Positions 34,338-42,692 of a DNA stretch of 64,000 nucleotides are shown here, piece after piece. The notes under the pieces are model-generated. The model did not search any database and was not told where the DNA came from. It was given only the letters and a program-made list of their open reading frames with translations. This stretch comes from Engelhardtia mirabilis (GTDB lineage: Bacteria > Planctomycetota > UBA1135 > GCA-002686595). The position numbers and the translations under genes are program-made. Each line of letters opens with the position of its first letter. The stretch's first letter is position 1. Where the stretch lies: the NCBI GenBank assembly GCA_007751255.1, contig CP036296.1, positions 4,092,001 to 4,156,000 on the forward strand. The letters run 5' to 3'.

Positions 34338-36056
34338 ATGGCCCTTTGGAACAAGTGGTGGCCCCGCAAGGGCCGAGCTCCGCAGTCGAACTCGCCGGTC
34401 GCGGCACCTGCCGACGCGCCGGTACCTGGGCCGGGGGCCGAGCTGCGGATCGTGCGGGCCTACCACGAGCGGACCAAACACCACCTGCACCGCTACGCCG
34501 AGGGGCCGGCGGAGCTCGACTGGGAGAACCAGCCGGACCCCTTCCGCAGGTTCGACGGCTCCCCCACGGTCGAGCTTCCGCTGCCCCAGGAGGATCCGGG
34601 GACCGCGTACGGTCAGGCCCTGGTCGAGGGCCGCGTTGCCGCTGCGCCACTGGATCAGGCCGGCATCTCGCGCCTGCTCTACGACAGCCTGGCGATCTCG
34701 GCCTGGAAGGAGGCGGGCGAGACGCGATGGTCCCTGCGGGTCAACCCGTCAAGCGGGAACCTGCACCCGACCGAGGGCTACCTGCTCCTACCGAGTCTCG
34801 GCGTCGAGGGACTCGGCGAGAGCGCTGGTGTCTACCACTACGCGCCGCGCGAGCACCTGCTCGAACGTCGCGCGGCGTTGCCGGCCGACCTGTGGGAGGA
34901 CCTGGGCTTGGCACGGGGCAGCTTCCTCGTGGCCCTGAGCTCGATCCATTGGCGCGAGGCGTGGAAGTACGGCGAACGCGCCTACCGCTATTGCCAGCAC
35001 GACGTCGGGCACGCCCTCGCGGCGCTCGCCGTCGGCGCGTCGGGGCTCGGCTGGCGGGTGCGGCTGGTCCAGGGCATCGGCACGCGCGACCTCGGCCGGA
35101 TGATCGGACTGCCGGACACGGACGAGGACCCCGGACCCGAGGCCGAGTACCCCGACTGCCTGGTGAGCGTCAGCCCCGACGGGTCCGAGCCCGCCTTGCC
35201 GCCATCGGTCATCGCGCGCTTCGACGGTCTCGATTGGCACGGCACTCCCAACGCCCTCTCACCGGACCACGTCGAGTGGGACGTGATCGAGGTCACGGCC
35301 AAGGCAGCCCTCCAGCCGAGTGGAGCGCCGCCCTGCGCGCCCTGGCAACGCGAGGTCAGCGGCCGTCCGCCCGTGGCCGCCACCGGCAGCCTGCGCCAGA
35401 TCGTCCGCCAGCGCCGCAGCGCCCTGGCCTTCGACGGTCGCACCGGCATGTCGGCCGAGACGTTCTTCCGGATCATGGAGAGCTGCATGCCGCGCGCCGG
35501 CCGCGTGCCCTTCGCCACGCTCCCCTGGAGCCCGAGGGTCCACCTGGCCGTGTTCGTGCACCGGGTCGACGGCCTGACGCCCGGGCTCTACTGGCTACAG
35601 CGCGACCCCGCGAGTCAGGAGGCCACTCGCAGCGCGTGCCGTGAGGAGTTCCTGTGGCTCCCCGCCGAGGGCGCGCCCGAGGACCTGCCCCTCTCGCTGG
35701 TCCTCCCCATGAACCTGCGCAGCCAGGCGGCCTCGATCTCCTGCGGCCAGGCGATCGCGGCAGACGGCGCCTTCAGCCTGGGGATGATCGCCGAGTTCGA
35801 CCGTTCCCTGGACGAGCACGGCGCCTGGTTCTACCCGCGCCTGTATTGGGAGGCCGGCGCCATCGGCCAGGTCCTGTACCTCGAGGCCGAGGCAGTCGGC
35901 CTGCGCTCGACCGGCATCGGCTGTTTCCTCGACGACCCCATGCACTCGATCCTGGGCCTGAAGTCGCGGTCGTTGCAGAGCCTCTACCACTTCGCCGTCG
36001 GCAAGCCCGTCGACGACGAGCGCCTGACGGACCGGCCCGCGTATCCGGCGCCTTGA
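34338..36056 (+). CDS. SagB/ThcOx-type oxidoreductase with duplicated nitroreductase domain
   Basis: 572 residues from ATG 34338. Two FMN-nitroreductase-like modules are present: residues about 95-310 (ISRLLYDSLAISAWKEAGE, SLRVNPSSGNLHPTEGYLLL, CQHDVGHALAALAVGASGLG) and about 350-560 (RQIVRQRRSALAFDGRTGMS, then SISCGQAIAADGAFSLGMI and ending at YHFAVGKPVDDERLTD). The first resembles SagB dehydrogenases that oxidise azolines in peptide toxins. No YcaO, peptide or protease gene is adjacent, so it is an orphan member. The ATG lies 12 nt after a TAGGGT hexamer (34321-34326). Its last 66 bp recur at 41484-41549. Confidence 0.85.
   Translation: MALWNKWWPRKGRAPQSNSPVAAPADAPVPGPGAELRIVRAYHERTKHHLHRYAEGPAELDWENQPDPFRRFDGSPTVELPLPQEDPGTAYGQALVEGRVAAAPLDQAGISRLLYDSLAISAWKEAGETRWSLRVNPSSGNLHPTEGYLLLPSLGVEGLGESAGVYHYAPREHLLERRAALPADLWEDLGLARGSFLVALSSIHWREAWKYGERAYRYCQHDVGHALAALAVGASGLGWRVRLVQGIGTRDLGRMIGLPDTDEDPGPEAEYPDCLVSVSPDGSEPALPPSVIARFDGLDWHGTPNALSPDHVEWDVIEVTAKAALQPSGAPPCAPWQREVSGRPPVAATGSLRQIVRQRRSALAFDGRTGMSAETFFRIMESCMPRAGRVPFATLPWSPRVHLAVFVHRVDGLTPGLYWLQRDPASQEATRSACREEFLWLPAEGAPEDLPLSLVLPMNLRSQAASISCGQAIAADGAFSLGMIAEFDRSLDEHGAWFYPRLYWEAGAIGQVLYLEAEAVGLRSTGIGCFLDDPMHSILGLKSRSLQSLYHFAVGKPVDDERLTDRPAYPAP
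35991..36056 (+). repeat. 66-bp direct repeat, left copy (end of the sagB-like gene)
   Basis: This is the 3' end of the SagB-type gene including its stop codon. The same 66 bp occur at 41484-41549 with one difference, a synonymous ACG/ACC threonine codon. The two copies bound the 36-41.5 kb block of decayed genes. Confidence 0.95.
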
Positions 36057-36084
36057 TCCCCCGCCGCTGTTCCGTTCCGCTGGC

Positions 36085-36513
36085 CGGGCTCCGTTCCCCG
36101 ACGCGGATCGACAGAAGGCGTTCGACGCGGACCTCAAACACTGGCGTCCCTACAGGACGTGGCGCTTCGAGCGAAACGCCGACCGGGCCGACCTAGAGCA
36201 CCGCCATGGCTACGACACGAAGCACGCGATGCACCTGGCTCGACTGCTGAAGATGGGCGAGGAGGTGCCCTCCCAAGGCACGTCGATCGTGCGCCGACCC
36301 GACGCCGAGTGGCTGCTCGGAATCCGGGATGGCACCCTCGACCACGAATCGCTCGTCCAACTCGCCGAGCCGATGACCTAGAACCTCAATCAACAGATGG
36401 AGACGTCGAAACTTCCTGACGTCCCCGACCAGCAGGCCGCTGAGGACCTACTGACCGAACTCCGCCAGCAGGCTCTGGCGCCTTCTGCGAACGGATCCGA
36501 AGCGCGAGATTGA
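36085..36513 (+). pseudogene. COG3541-type nucleotidyltransferase remnant
   Basis: Only the C-terminal third remains, in one frame: DADLKHWRPYRTWRFERNAD, then HGYDTKHAMHLARLLKMGEE, SIVRRPDAEWLLGIRDGTLD and, after an in-frame TAG at 36379-36381, a matching tail (METSKLPDVPDQQAAEDLLT). GYDTKHAMHL-RLL is the hallmark of the predicted polymerase-beta-superfamily nucleotidyltransferases found in phages and islands. The N-terminal catalytic GSxxxG region is absent, so the gene is dead regardless of the TAG. It abuts the end of the SagB-type gene. Confidence 0.65.
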
Positions 36514-36912
36514 GCGCTTGCTCGAAGGCCGCGCACCGCGCGCCACCGAGTCGCCCGAGGCCGCCGGAGCCCGCTCGCAGCCGTCGAAGGCTTGGTGCCA
36601 GGGGCCCAGTGCGTCCCCTTCGACGGTGTCTCGTCTGCAACCGTCGCCACTTCCCCGGTGTATGGCCGCTTTCGCATGGGGCGTGCGAAGGGGAAGAGAT
36701 GGTGAAAGTAAGGGGACACCGTTAGAACTCTTCTCCTGCGGCGTCCTGGAGCTGGATAGTCGGATCCAGGACCTGGTCCGAGAGGCCGCATGAGAGAGCG
36801 CGTGAGGCTCCCTGGCCTGGCAGCCGGCCCATCGGGCCCAACGTGGGCCGATGCCCTCAGATCGCGTCTTGGCCGCCCAGGACGCCCGCCTGCCCGCCCC
36901 AGCGGCTTCCCC
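36514..36912. other. Island segment without recognisable genes
   Basis: 399 bp. Short open frames exist on both strands but none shows a conserved motif, a plausible start with RBS, or continuity. I see nothing functional here. Confidence 0.4.
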
Positions 36913-37640
36913 TCAGCTCGCGTTCTTCCGGGGCTGCGCAGTCCTCTCCGTGGCTCCGCCTGGGACTCCGGGATCGGGCGGCATCGCCCCCTCTTGGGCG
37001 AGGCGCCGTCGAAGCTCACATACGGATGGGCTGGCAAGGAGATGCCAAGCTGTTCCAAGCACCTCCGAGAATGCAATCGACAGTCCGTTGCCGTCGAGCT
37101 GGAAGGCCCGGCCAACATCGCTGATGAGCTTCTCGACTTCCTTGAAGGTCTCCGCCGTCGCCGAGTGGTGCGCTCCTCCGCACCTGTTGGCGACGAAGCG
37201 AACGGCCTTCTCGCGGTCAACCGTCGCTCCGAGCGTCCCGAGGCTTGGTTGCTTCCAGAACTTGCCGAGCATCACCTCATCCGTGCCGTAGTCCTTGCGC
37301 GACTCGGCAGCCAACCACTCGAACTACGGTCGGTGCGGGCTCTTCGACCGGGGCTCCCGGAGGACCCAGAGCGGTGGCACCACCTTCTCGCGGCATCGGT
37401 GCCCCCGCACTCGAAGAAGAGCGATTGCTCGATCAGATCCGCCTTCACCTTCGGGGTCGTCACCTACAAGTCCAGCCCATGATCGCGTCCCACTCGACCG
37501 AGCAGGCCGTCGTCCATGAGGACGCGCAAGATGATGCTCGCCTGGACCGCTCCCCCAGGGCCGGGATGGCCAGAGGACACGATCGCGGCGAGCTGGTCGA
37601 GGTGAAAGCAGACGAGTGCCTCGCGGCTGATGAGGGGCAT
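36913..37640 (-). pseudogene. Conserved hypothetical gene, broken
   Basis: A strong RBS (GGAAGGAGG) precedes ATG 37640 and the product begins MPLISREALVCFHLDQLAAI. An in-frame TAG at 37464-37466 is followed without frame change by VTTPKVKADLIEQSLFFECG. A frameshift near 37395 and another TAG at 37324-37326 then lead into FEWLAAESRKDYGTDEVMLG and AVRFVANRCGGAHHSATAET. The last block resembles small bacterial proteins of unknown role carrying a VRDVIRYVANxxGGVH-like motif. The reconstructed protein would have about 240 residues. Three lesions mean it is not expressed as one protein. Confidence 0.5.
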
Positions 37641-37848
37641 GGTCGGGTCCTCCTTCCGAAGGAGATCAACACTCGGAACTCTGAGCTTGAGCAAGGGAAA
37701 CGGCGCATCCAGCCGAATCCCGCCTGCGCAGTTCGGCACTCACCATTCCGACAACGAAGAAGGCCGGTCCCTGGGAGGGTCCGCCCTTGGGCACTTCCAG
37801 ATCACAGGCGCGCCATCGCCCGGCTCAACTCCAGGAAGGAGCTGCGAC

Positions 37849-38760
37849 ATGGCTCAGTATCGCCCCTGCCGATCGACCGTCCAGCGTCCGTCGCCGAGGT
37901 CGAACGACGCCACCTCGTGGACTTCGCGGTGGTACGCGCTTGCCAAGCACCTCGATGGCCGAGGACACCACAGGCGGGCGTGGCGCCTCCGCAACTGCCG
38001 ACCGCGCAAGGAAGGTGGCTTCACCTGCAAGCGTCCGCAGCTCTGCGACTACTGCCGACTCGTGCGCACCCTGGATATCAGAAAGGACTACGCGACACGG
38101 GCGCTGAGGGGCGTGAACGAGTTCCCGTCAACTCGGCTGTTCTGGGCGACCCTTACCTTGGGCGAGGACGACTCGTTCGAGTCTCAGGCCAGCGCCTTCC
38201 TCAACATGCTGCGCTCGATGCCGAGCCGGAGCAGCTCTTGGAAGAAGGTCACGGGGATCCTGTGGTCCCCTCGAACCCTCCAAGAGGGCGAGCCGAAGAT
38301 GGCGTACCCACCTCCACTGCATCCTCGCCGTCGATCTCCTCGATGCACCGAGGCATCCCAGATCTCTGGTGCTCGCATGGACACGCGCGGTCTGGGCACA
38401 CGAGCACCAAGGGAACCCCGCACCTTCCTCGAAGGCCGCTGAACGCTTCTTCCGACGCCTCGTCCTCAACCGGGACATCCGCCCGCTCCACTGCTACTCG
38501 TTGTCTGCACTCTCCACGCCTCGAATCGCTACCTACTCGACGCGCAATCTGGCCGACGACATCGGGAAGCTGTGCGAGTACGTGGGAATGCGGAAGGACC
38601 ACCGGCACGACGCAGGGCCCGCCGATTCTCGATGCGAGCCCAGGACCACGTCGACGTGGACGAAGCTCGGGTGTACCTCCGTGGCTGCACCGTGGCCTTC
38701 CGGGCCATCCCGAGGGAAGACCTCGACGCGCTCGCCGTCATCTGGAAGACTGGGAACTCG
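37849..38760 (+). pseudogene. Rep_1-like rolling-circle replication initiator, broken
   Basis: ATG 37849 follows an excellent RBS (AGGAAGGAG). The product has the Cys-rich start CKRPQLCDYCRLVRTLDI, the strand RLFWATLTLGEDDSF and the helix FLNMLRSMPSRSSSWKKVTG. The frame then changes (CCCC where CCC keeps the frame, near 38265) to continue as RRWRTHLHCILAVDLLDAPR, whose HLHCIL is the HUH metal-binding motif of pUB110-type Rep proteins. DDIGKLCEYVGMRKDHR follows, and after another shift, VDVDEARVYLRGCTVAFRA. The order matches Rep_1. The gene points to an integrated rolling-circle plasmid or phage; it cannot make a full protein. Confidence 0.6.
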
Positions 38761-38806
38761 ATTACAGAAGAGGAAACTCCGGGTAGAGCGGAACGAGGGA
38801 AGCTCG

Positions 38807-40939
38807 ATGAAGATCACCAGCCTTTGCATCCTTGCCATCGGACTCGCCGGATCGGCGAGGCTCCTCCCGTCCCAACCCCAGGATGAACAGGCCAAGTCGA
38901 GTGCCACGGTCGAGGGAGTCTTCGTCGATCAAGACGGAGCCCCGCTCGAAGGCGTTCATGTCCTCAACCGCATCTGGCCCGGGGCGGAGTCCTCGACCGA
39001 GAGTGATGGGGACGGGCACTTCGAGATCCTGCTCGAATGGGATGGCAACAAAGACGGGACCTGGTACGAGGGCTACGCCCGGAAGGAGGGTCGCGCGATG
39101 CTCAAGTTCCGCGCCGATCTTCGTGCGGGACAGGAGTTCGACTTCGGGCGACTGACGCTGACCCCCGGCGGAGTTCTCTCCGGCGAGGTCCTCGACGCTT
39201 CGGGAGCCCCCTTGTCGGGGGCCATGCTTCTCGTCGTGGATGCGGCCCAGCAAGCCTCGGCCCCCGAAGGCGCACAAGCGGACGGTCCACCTTGGGAGCA
39301 GGTCATCGACCGGGGCAGCACCGACGCATCGGGCGCCTACGAGATCATCGGTGTCCCACCGGGCACCTGGTTCATCGTGGCGAAGCACGAGAGCACCTGG
39401 TGGCTTTGGAGCGAGCCGATCAGGCTGGAGGCGGGGAAGAGGGCAACAGCATCCCCCTTCCACCTGGAGTCCCTCCCCGCGGAGTATCAGATCCAAGGCC
39501 GGGTCGTGGATCCCGGCGACAAGCCGGTCGCCAACGCGCAGGTCGCCACTTCGGTCCTCTCCCCTGACGGGCGCTTCATGATGCAGACGACGGCTCGTAC
39601 GGATGAGTCGGGCCAGTTCGTCCTGTTCTTCTCTCGGCTGCCCAGCGGGACGGTGGACCTTCGCGTCCAACCGGAGGGAGACGAACTGGATGACGGTTCG
39701 CTCTTGGATGTGTCGCCTGGAGCGCGCGACCTAGTCGTACACCTGGGAGGAACGAAGGTCCTTCGGCTCCACGTCGTGGACGACACGGGCCGACCCGTGG
39801 AGCGCTACGGATGGGGGCTTTCGATCGACAAGCCGGGCAGCTTCGTCATGACCGGGTCTGCTCCCGCGTTCCATGAGGGCGGCTACGCGACCCTGCGCGT
39901 CCCCGAGCACCCTTTCGAGCTGGAGATCCGCTCTGACGCCCACGACCGCAAGGAAATCGGCGCGTTCACGCCCGATGCCTTGCCGAAGGTCTTGGAGATC
40001 ACCCTCACGTCCTCGCAGGCGATCTCCGGCTACGTCACCTTCCAGGGCCGTCCTGTCCCGGACGTTTTCGTCGAACTGGTTCAGCGAACGCCCAACTACC
40101 TCGACGGCGTCGTCGAGGGCCACTGGAACGGACTGTACTACGGCCTCGAGAGTTCCACGACGCACACCGACCAGAGCGGACGCTTCCGCATCCCCAACGA
40201 CTTCCCCCACATCACCTACTACGCGCGGGCGTGGGCGGACGGGTACGCGGAGGGAACGTCCGGTCCCGTCAAGGTCGGGGCGACAGGGGTCCACGTCGAA
40301 CTGGGGGTTGGCGGCGAGATTGCCGGAGTCGTGAGCGTGCCTCGCGGATTACCGCCAGGTGGCATCGAGCTGGAGTTCTACCGGGAGGAGATCAAGGCGA
40401 GCAGCATCAACACCTCCGTCGGCAAGATCCTTCGAACGATAACCGACGACGACGGGTCGTATTCGCAGCCCCACCTGGATCCTGGAACGTGGCTGGTCAG
40501 AGTCCACCCCTCCGGGACGTTGCTCTCTGACCTGGGCTGGTCCGAGGCCAAGGTCGAGGCGGAGTCCCATCCGTACGTCGTGACGGTCCAGGACCAAGAC
40601 ACCACCTACTTCGACATCGCACTCGGAAGGGACGAGCCTTGCATCCTCGAAGGACGCATCTCGGTCGGGGACAAGATCCGGGAGGGCTACAGCGAGTTGC
40701 TCCTCGAAGGTCCCTTCGCGCTCGATCTCGATTTCTCCGGCGTAGACGAGCATGGACGCTTCCGGCTAGTGGCACGGTCATCCGGGAAGTACCGCCTGGT
40801 CATCAACGCCGGACCCGGACACCACCAGTACAAGACGATCACCGACCTCGTCGAGCTTGTCCCCGGCACCAACGCATGGGAACGCGACCTGCCCGTTGAC
40901 CAGTGGACGGGGGAAGGCATCCGCCTCGACGCCCACTGA
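38807..40939 (+). CDS. Secreted protein with carboxypeptidase-regulatory-like repeats
   Basis: 710 residues from ATG 38807 after CGAGGGAAG. A signal peptide (ITSLCILAIGLAGSARLLPS) is followed by at least five beta-sandwich modules of the CarboxypepD_reg/CnaB kind, each with the pattern G-x-V-x-D-x-x-G-x-P-V-x-x-A: TVEGVFVDQDGAPLEGVHVL, GEVLDASGAPLSGAMLLVV, GRVVDPGDKPVANAQVATS, GYVTFQGRPVPDVFVELVQ and LEGRISVGDKIREGYSELLL. The intervening DASGAYEIIGVPPGTW-type turns are also typical. Such proteins are surface or extracellular scaffolds in Planctomycetota and Bacteroidota. It is the only intact gene in the island. Confidence 0.8.
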   Translation: MKITSLCILAIGLAGSARLLPSQPQDEQAKSSATVEGVFVDQDGAPLEGVHVLNRIWPGAESSTESDGDGHFEILLEWDGNKDGTWYEGYARKEGRAMLKFRADLRAGQEFDFGRLTLTPGGVLSGEVLDASGAPLSGAMLLVVDAAQQASAPEGAQADGPPWEQVIDRGSTDASGAYEIIGVPPGTWFIVAKHESTWWLWSEPIRLEAGKRATASPFHLESLPAEYQIQGRVVDPGDKPVANAQVATSVLSPDGRFMMQTTARTDESGQFVLFFSRLPSGTVDLRVQPEGDELDDGSLLDVSPGARDLVVHLGGTKVLRLHVVDDTGRPVERYGWGLSIDKPGSFVMTGSAPAFHEGGYATLRVPEHPFELEIRSDAHDRKEIGAFTPDALPKVLEITLTSSQAISGYVTFQGRPVPDVFVELVQRTPNYLDGVVEGHWNGLYYGLESSTTHTDQSGRFRIPNDFPHITYYARAWADGYAEGTSGPVKVGATGVHVELGVGGEIAGVVSVPRGLPPGGIELEFYREEIKASSINTSVGKILRTITDDDGSYSQPHLDPGTWLVRVHPSGTLLSDLGWSEAKVEAESHPYVVTVQDQDTTYFDIALGRDEPCILEGRISVGDKIREGYSELLLEGPFALDLDFSGVDEHGRFRLVARSSGKYRLVINAGPGHHQYKTITDLVELVPGTNAWERDLPVDQWTGEGIRLDAH

Positions 40940-40942
40940 GCC

Positions 40943-41090
40943 ATGACGGGGGAGAACGCGCTCCATGTGCTCCAGCTCGACGACCGCCTGACGATCCGCC
41001 TGACTGCCGCCGAGAAGCACCTCATCAAGTTCCTTGCCGGTCAGGCGGGGATGTCCACGGGGCGCTACGTGGTGATGGCAGAGGGAGTAC
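40943..41090 (+). pseudogene. Ribbon-helix-helix protein fragment (MobC/CopG-like)
   Basis: ATG 40943 gives LTIRLTAAEKHLIKFLAGQA and MSTGRYVVMAEGV, a ribbon-helix-helix DNA-binding N terminus as in plasmid relaxosome proteins. The frame then continues into sequence that in another frame is the serine recombinase tail, so the RHH gene is cut at about 41085. The open frame runs to 41293 but the C-terminal residues are artefactual. Confidence 0.45.
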
Positions 41091-41483
41091 GTGTACTACC
41101 GCTGCGCTCGGTTCAACGCTCCGGGTCACCCCAGAGTTCGCGTGTTGGAGGCGGCCTTGGACGCGCAGGTCCTCGCGCTGTTCGACACGCTCCGCGTGGA
41201 GGACAACGGAGGTTCGAGCCTGATTCGTGGGGGCTCTCCAAGCGCGCACGTGGAAGGCACAGGAACGGTCGGCTCGTCACCTCGGCCGCCTGAACTCGCG
41301 CGTCGCACGCGTGCGGAGCATGCGAGACGAACTCCTCAATGGCCGCCTGGCGCGTGAGTTCGACGAGGAGACCATCGCTCGCAAGGACACCTAGCTGCGC
41401 TACGAGGAGGCCAGGCTCAAGGACCAGATCGACACGATCGACAACCACCGCACCGACGAGACGAGCTTGATCGTCGAGACGTT
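41085..41483 (+). pseudogene. Large serine recombinase, C-terminal fragment
   Basis: The zinc-ribbon end YVYYRCARFNAPGHPRVRVL and linker LDAQVLALFDTLRVEDNG read in one frame. After a shift near 41212, an in-frame TGA (41221-41223, at a position where relatives have Trp) is followed by FVGALQARTWKAQERSARHL, then MRDELLNGRLAREFDEETIA and, past a TAG at 41392-41394, LRYEEARLKDQIDTIDNHR. This is the coiled-coil tail of large serine integrases. The N-terminal catalytic domain is missing, and the 3' end stops exactly where the 66-bp repeat begins. Confidence 0.6.
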
Positions 41484-41549
41484 TTCGCCGTCGGCAAGCC
41501 CGTCGACGACGAGCGCCTGACCGACCGGCCCGCGTATCCGGCGCCTTGA
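41484..41549 (+). repeat. 66-bp direct repeat, right copy
   Basis: Matches 35991-36056 with one synonymous difference (ACC for ACG) and keeps the sagB stop codon. It is directly preceded by the broken serine recombinase and followed by unrelated sequence. Confidence 0.95.
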
Positions 41550-41866
41550 GGGCGGCCGGTCTCAGTACTGGATGAGTTGCACGGGTCAAGATCGCTGAAC
41601 GCGTGCTCGTCAACTGCGGCAAGAAGTCGGGCAGGAGCGAAGGATGAGCGCCCCCCTCGGGCCTGCGGCAACCGCGGCCCTGCGTACGGGCACCCTCGCG
41701 ATCGACAGTTGCTTCGAGCAGGTCCGCTACGGAGCGTCCAGCCCCGGAACGAGCGACCGGTGCTGTCCCCGTGAACATGTCTCGAGTGCCTGGTCACTGG
41801 GCACCTGTACCGCGGGCGCGCAGCGGCCCGCACTAGACCGATGGGCCCCGCCGTCTCTGGCCAGCC
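41550..41866. other. Region right of the repeat, no gene recognised
   Basis: 317 bp. A short frame near 41581 reads VKIAERVLVNCGKKSGRSEG and stops, which could be a coding remnant. No RBS or complete gene is visible. Confidence 0.35.
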
Positions 41867-42619
41867 ATGCGAACGACCATCCTCGGCCTGCTTCTCCTCG
41901 CCTCCTGCGCCGCCTGGCACTACGACGTCGATCAAGCGGCAAGCCCCTTGGCCACCGACCAGCGGCCCGCCGGTGTCGTTCCGACGGTGCAACACTAGGG
42001 CGGGATGCGGACGGTCCTGCGGGAGGGGCGCACCGAAGGCCGCGTCGACCTCATCGACGTCGTTGGTCCGACGACCGTCGCGGTCGGGGCCCTGGAGGGT
42101 CTGGTCGGGGAGATCAGGGTCCTGTGCGGCGTCGCCCACCTCGCCCAGGCCCAGGACTCCGCATCGGTAGACGGCCTGCTGGTCCGCAGCGCTGTCGATG
42201 GCGACCGAGCAGCACTTCTGATCGCCGCCGCCGTCGCGGATTGGAGTGAGCACAAGATCGGTTCGGTCATGAGCCTTGCCGAGCTCGAGTAGCGGATCGC
42301 GTCCGTCGCCGCCGATCAGTCCATCGACTCCAACCCCTTTCCCTTCCGGGTCGAGGGCACCGCGAGCCAGCTCGAGTTCCATGTCCTCGACCACTCCAGC
42401 CCGATCGCCCGCCCCGACGGACCTGCCCCATGGCGCCTCTCCGGCGAGGACGAGAGGGTCGTCCTGGTCGGGTTCTACGCGCGGGATGCCGGCGGCGTCC
42501 TGAGCCACCACGGGCAGACGACGCACACCCACGCGATCGTCGAGCGTAGTTGGGCTTCAGGGCACCTGGACCAGGTGTACTCCACGGGCGGCGCCACGCA
42601 CTTCTTCCCGTTTCGCTGA
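41867..42619 (+). pseudogene. Acetolactate-decarboxylase-like lipoprotein gene with two in-frame TAG codons
   Basis: One frame of 251 codons runs from ATG 41867 (lipobox LLLASC) to TGA 42617, interrupted only by TAG at 41996-41998 and 42290-42292. The parts read MRTVLREGRTEGRVDLIDVV, GALEGLVGEIRVLCGVAHLA, DRAALLIAAAVADWSEHKIG, NPFPFRVEGTASQLEFHVLD and SHHGQTTHTHAIVE. The last His cluster resembles the zinc site of acetolactate-decarboxylase-like proteins. No frameshift is needed, which is unusual for decay. Without suppression, only a 43-residue lipopeptide would be made. The family call is tentative. Confidence 0.55.
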
Positions 42620-42692
42620 GCTGGGGTCGCCGATGCTTGCAAGTGGCGCGGGCCGGCGCGGAATCATTCCCAGCCGGCCCGCCGACGATCCC

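Larger units (their letters stand above)
36057..41549 (+). mobile_element. Decayed integrated element, plasmid-like
   Basis: The block lies between two 66-bp direct repeats and contains remnants typical of mobile elements: Rep_1-like rolling-circle initiator, ribbon-helix-helix protein, large serine recombinase and a COG3541 nucleotidyltransferase, plus one intact secreted protein. Most genes carry frameshifts or in-frame stops, unlike the flanking chromosome. The boundary model, insertion regenerating the sagB 3' end, is inference; segmental duplication with deletion is the alternative. Confidence 0.5.

Noticed and set aside
36379-42292. Genome-wide reassignment of TAG
   Set aside because: TAG ends intact genes at 53481 and 59486, so at most a local or element-specific effect is possible.
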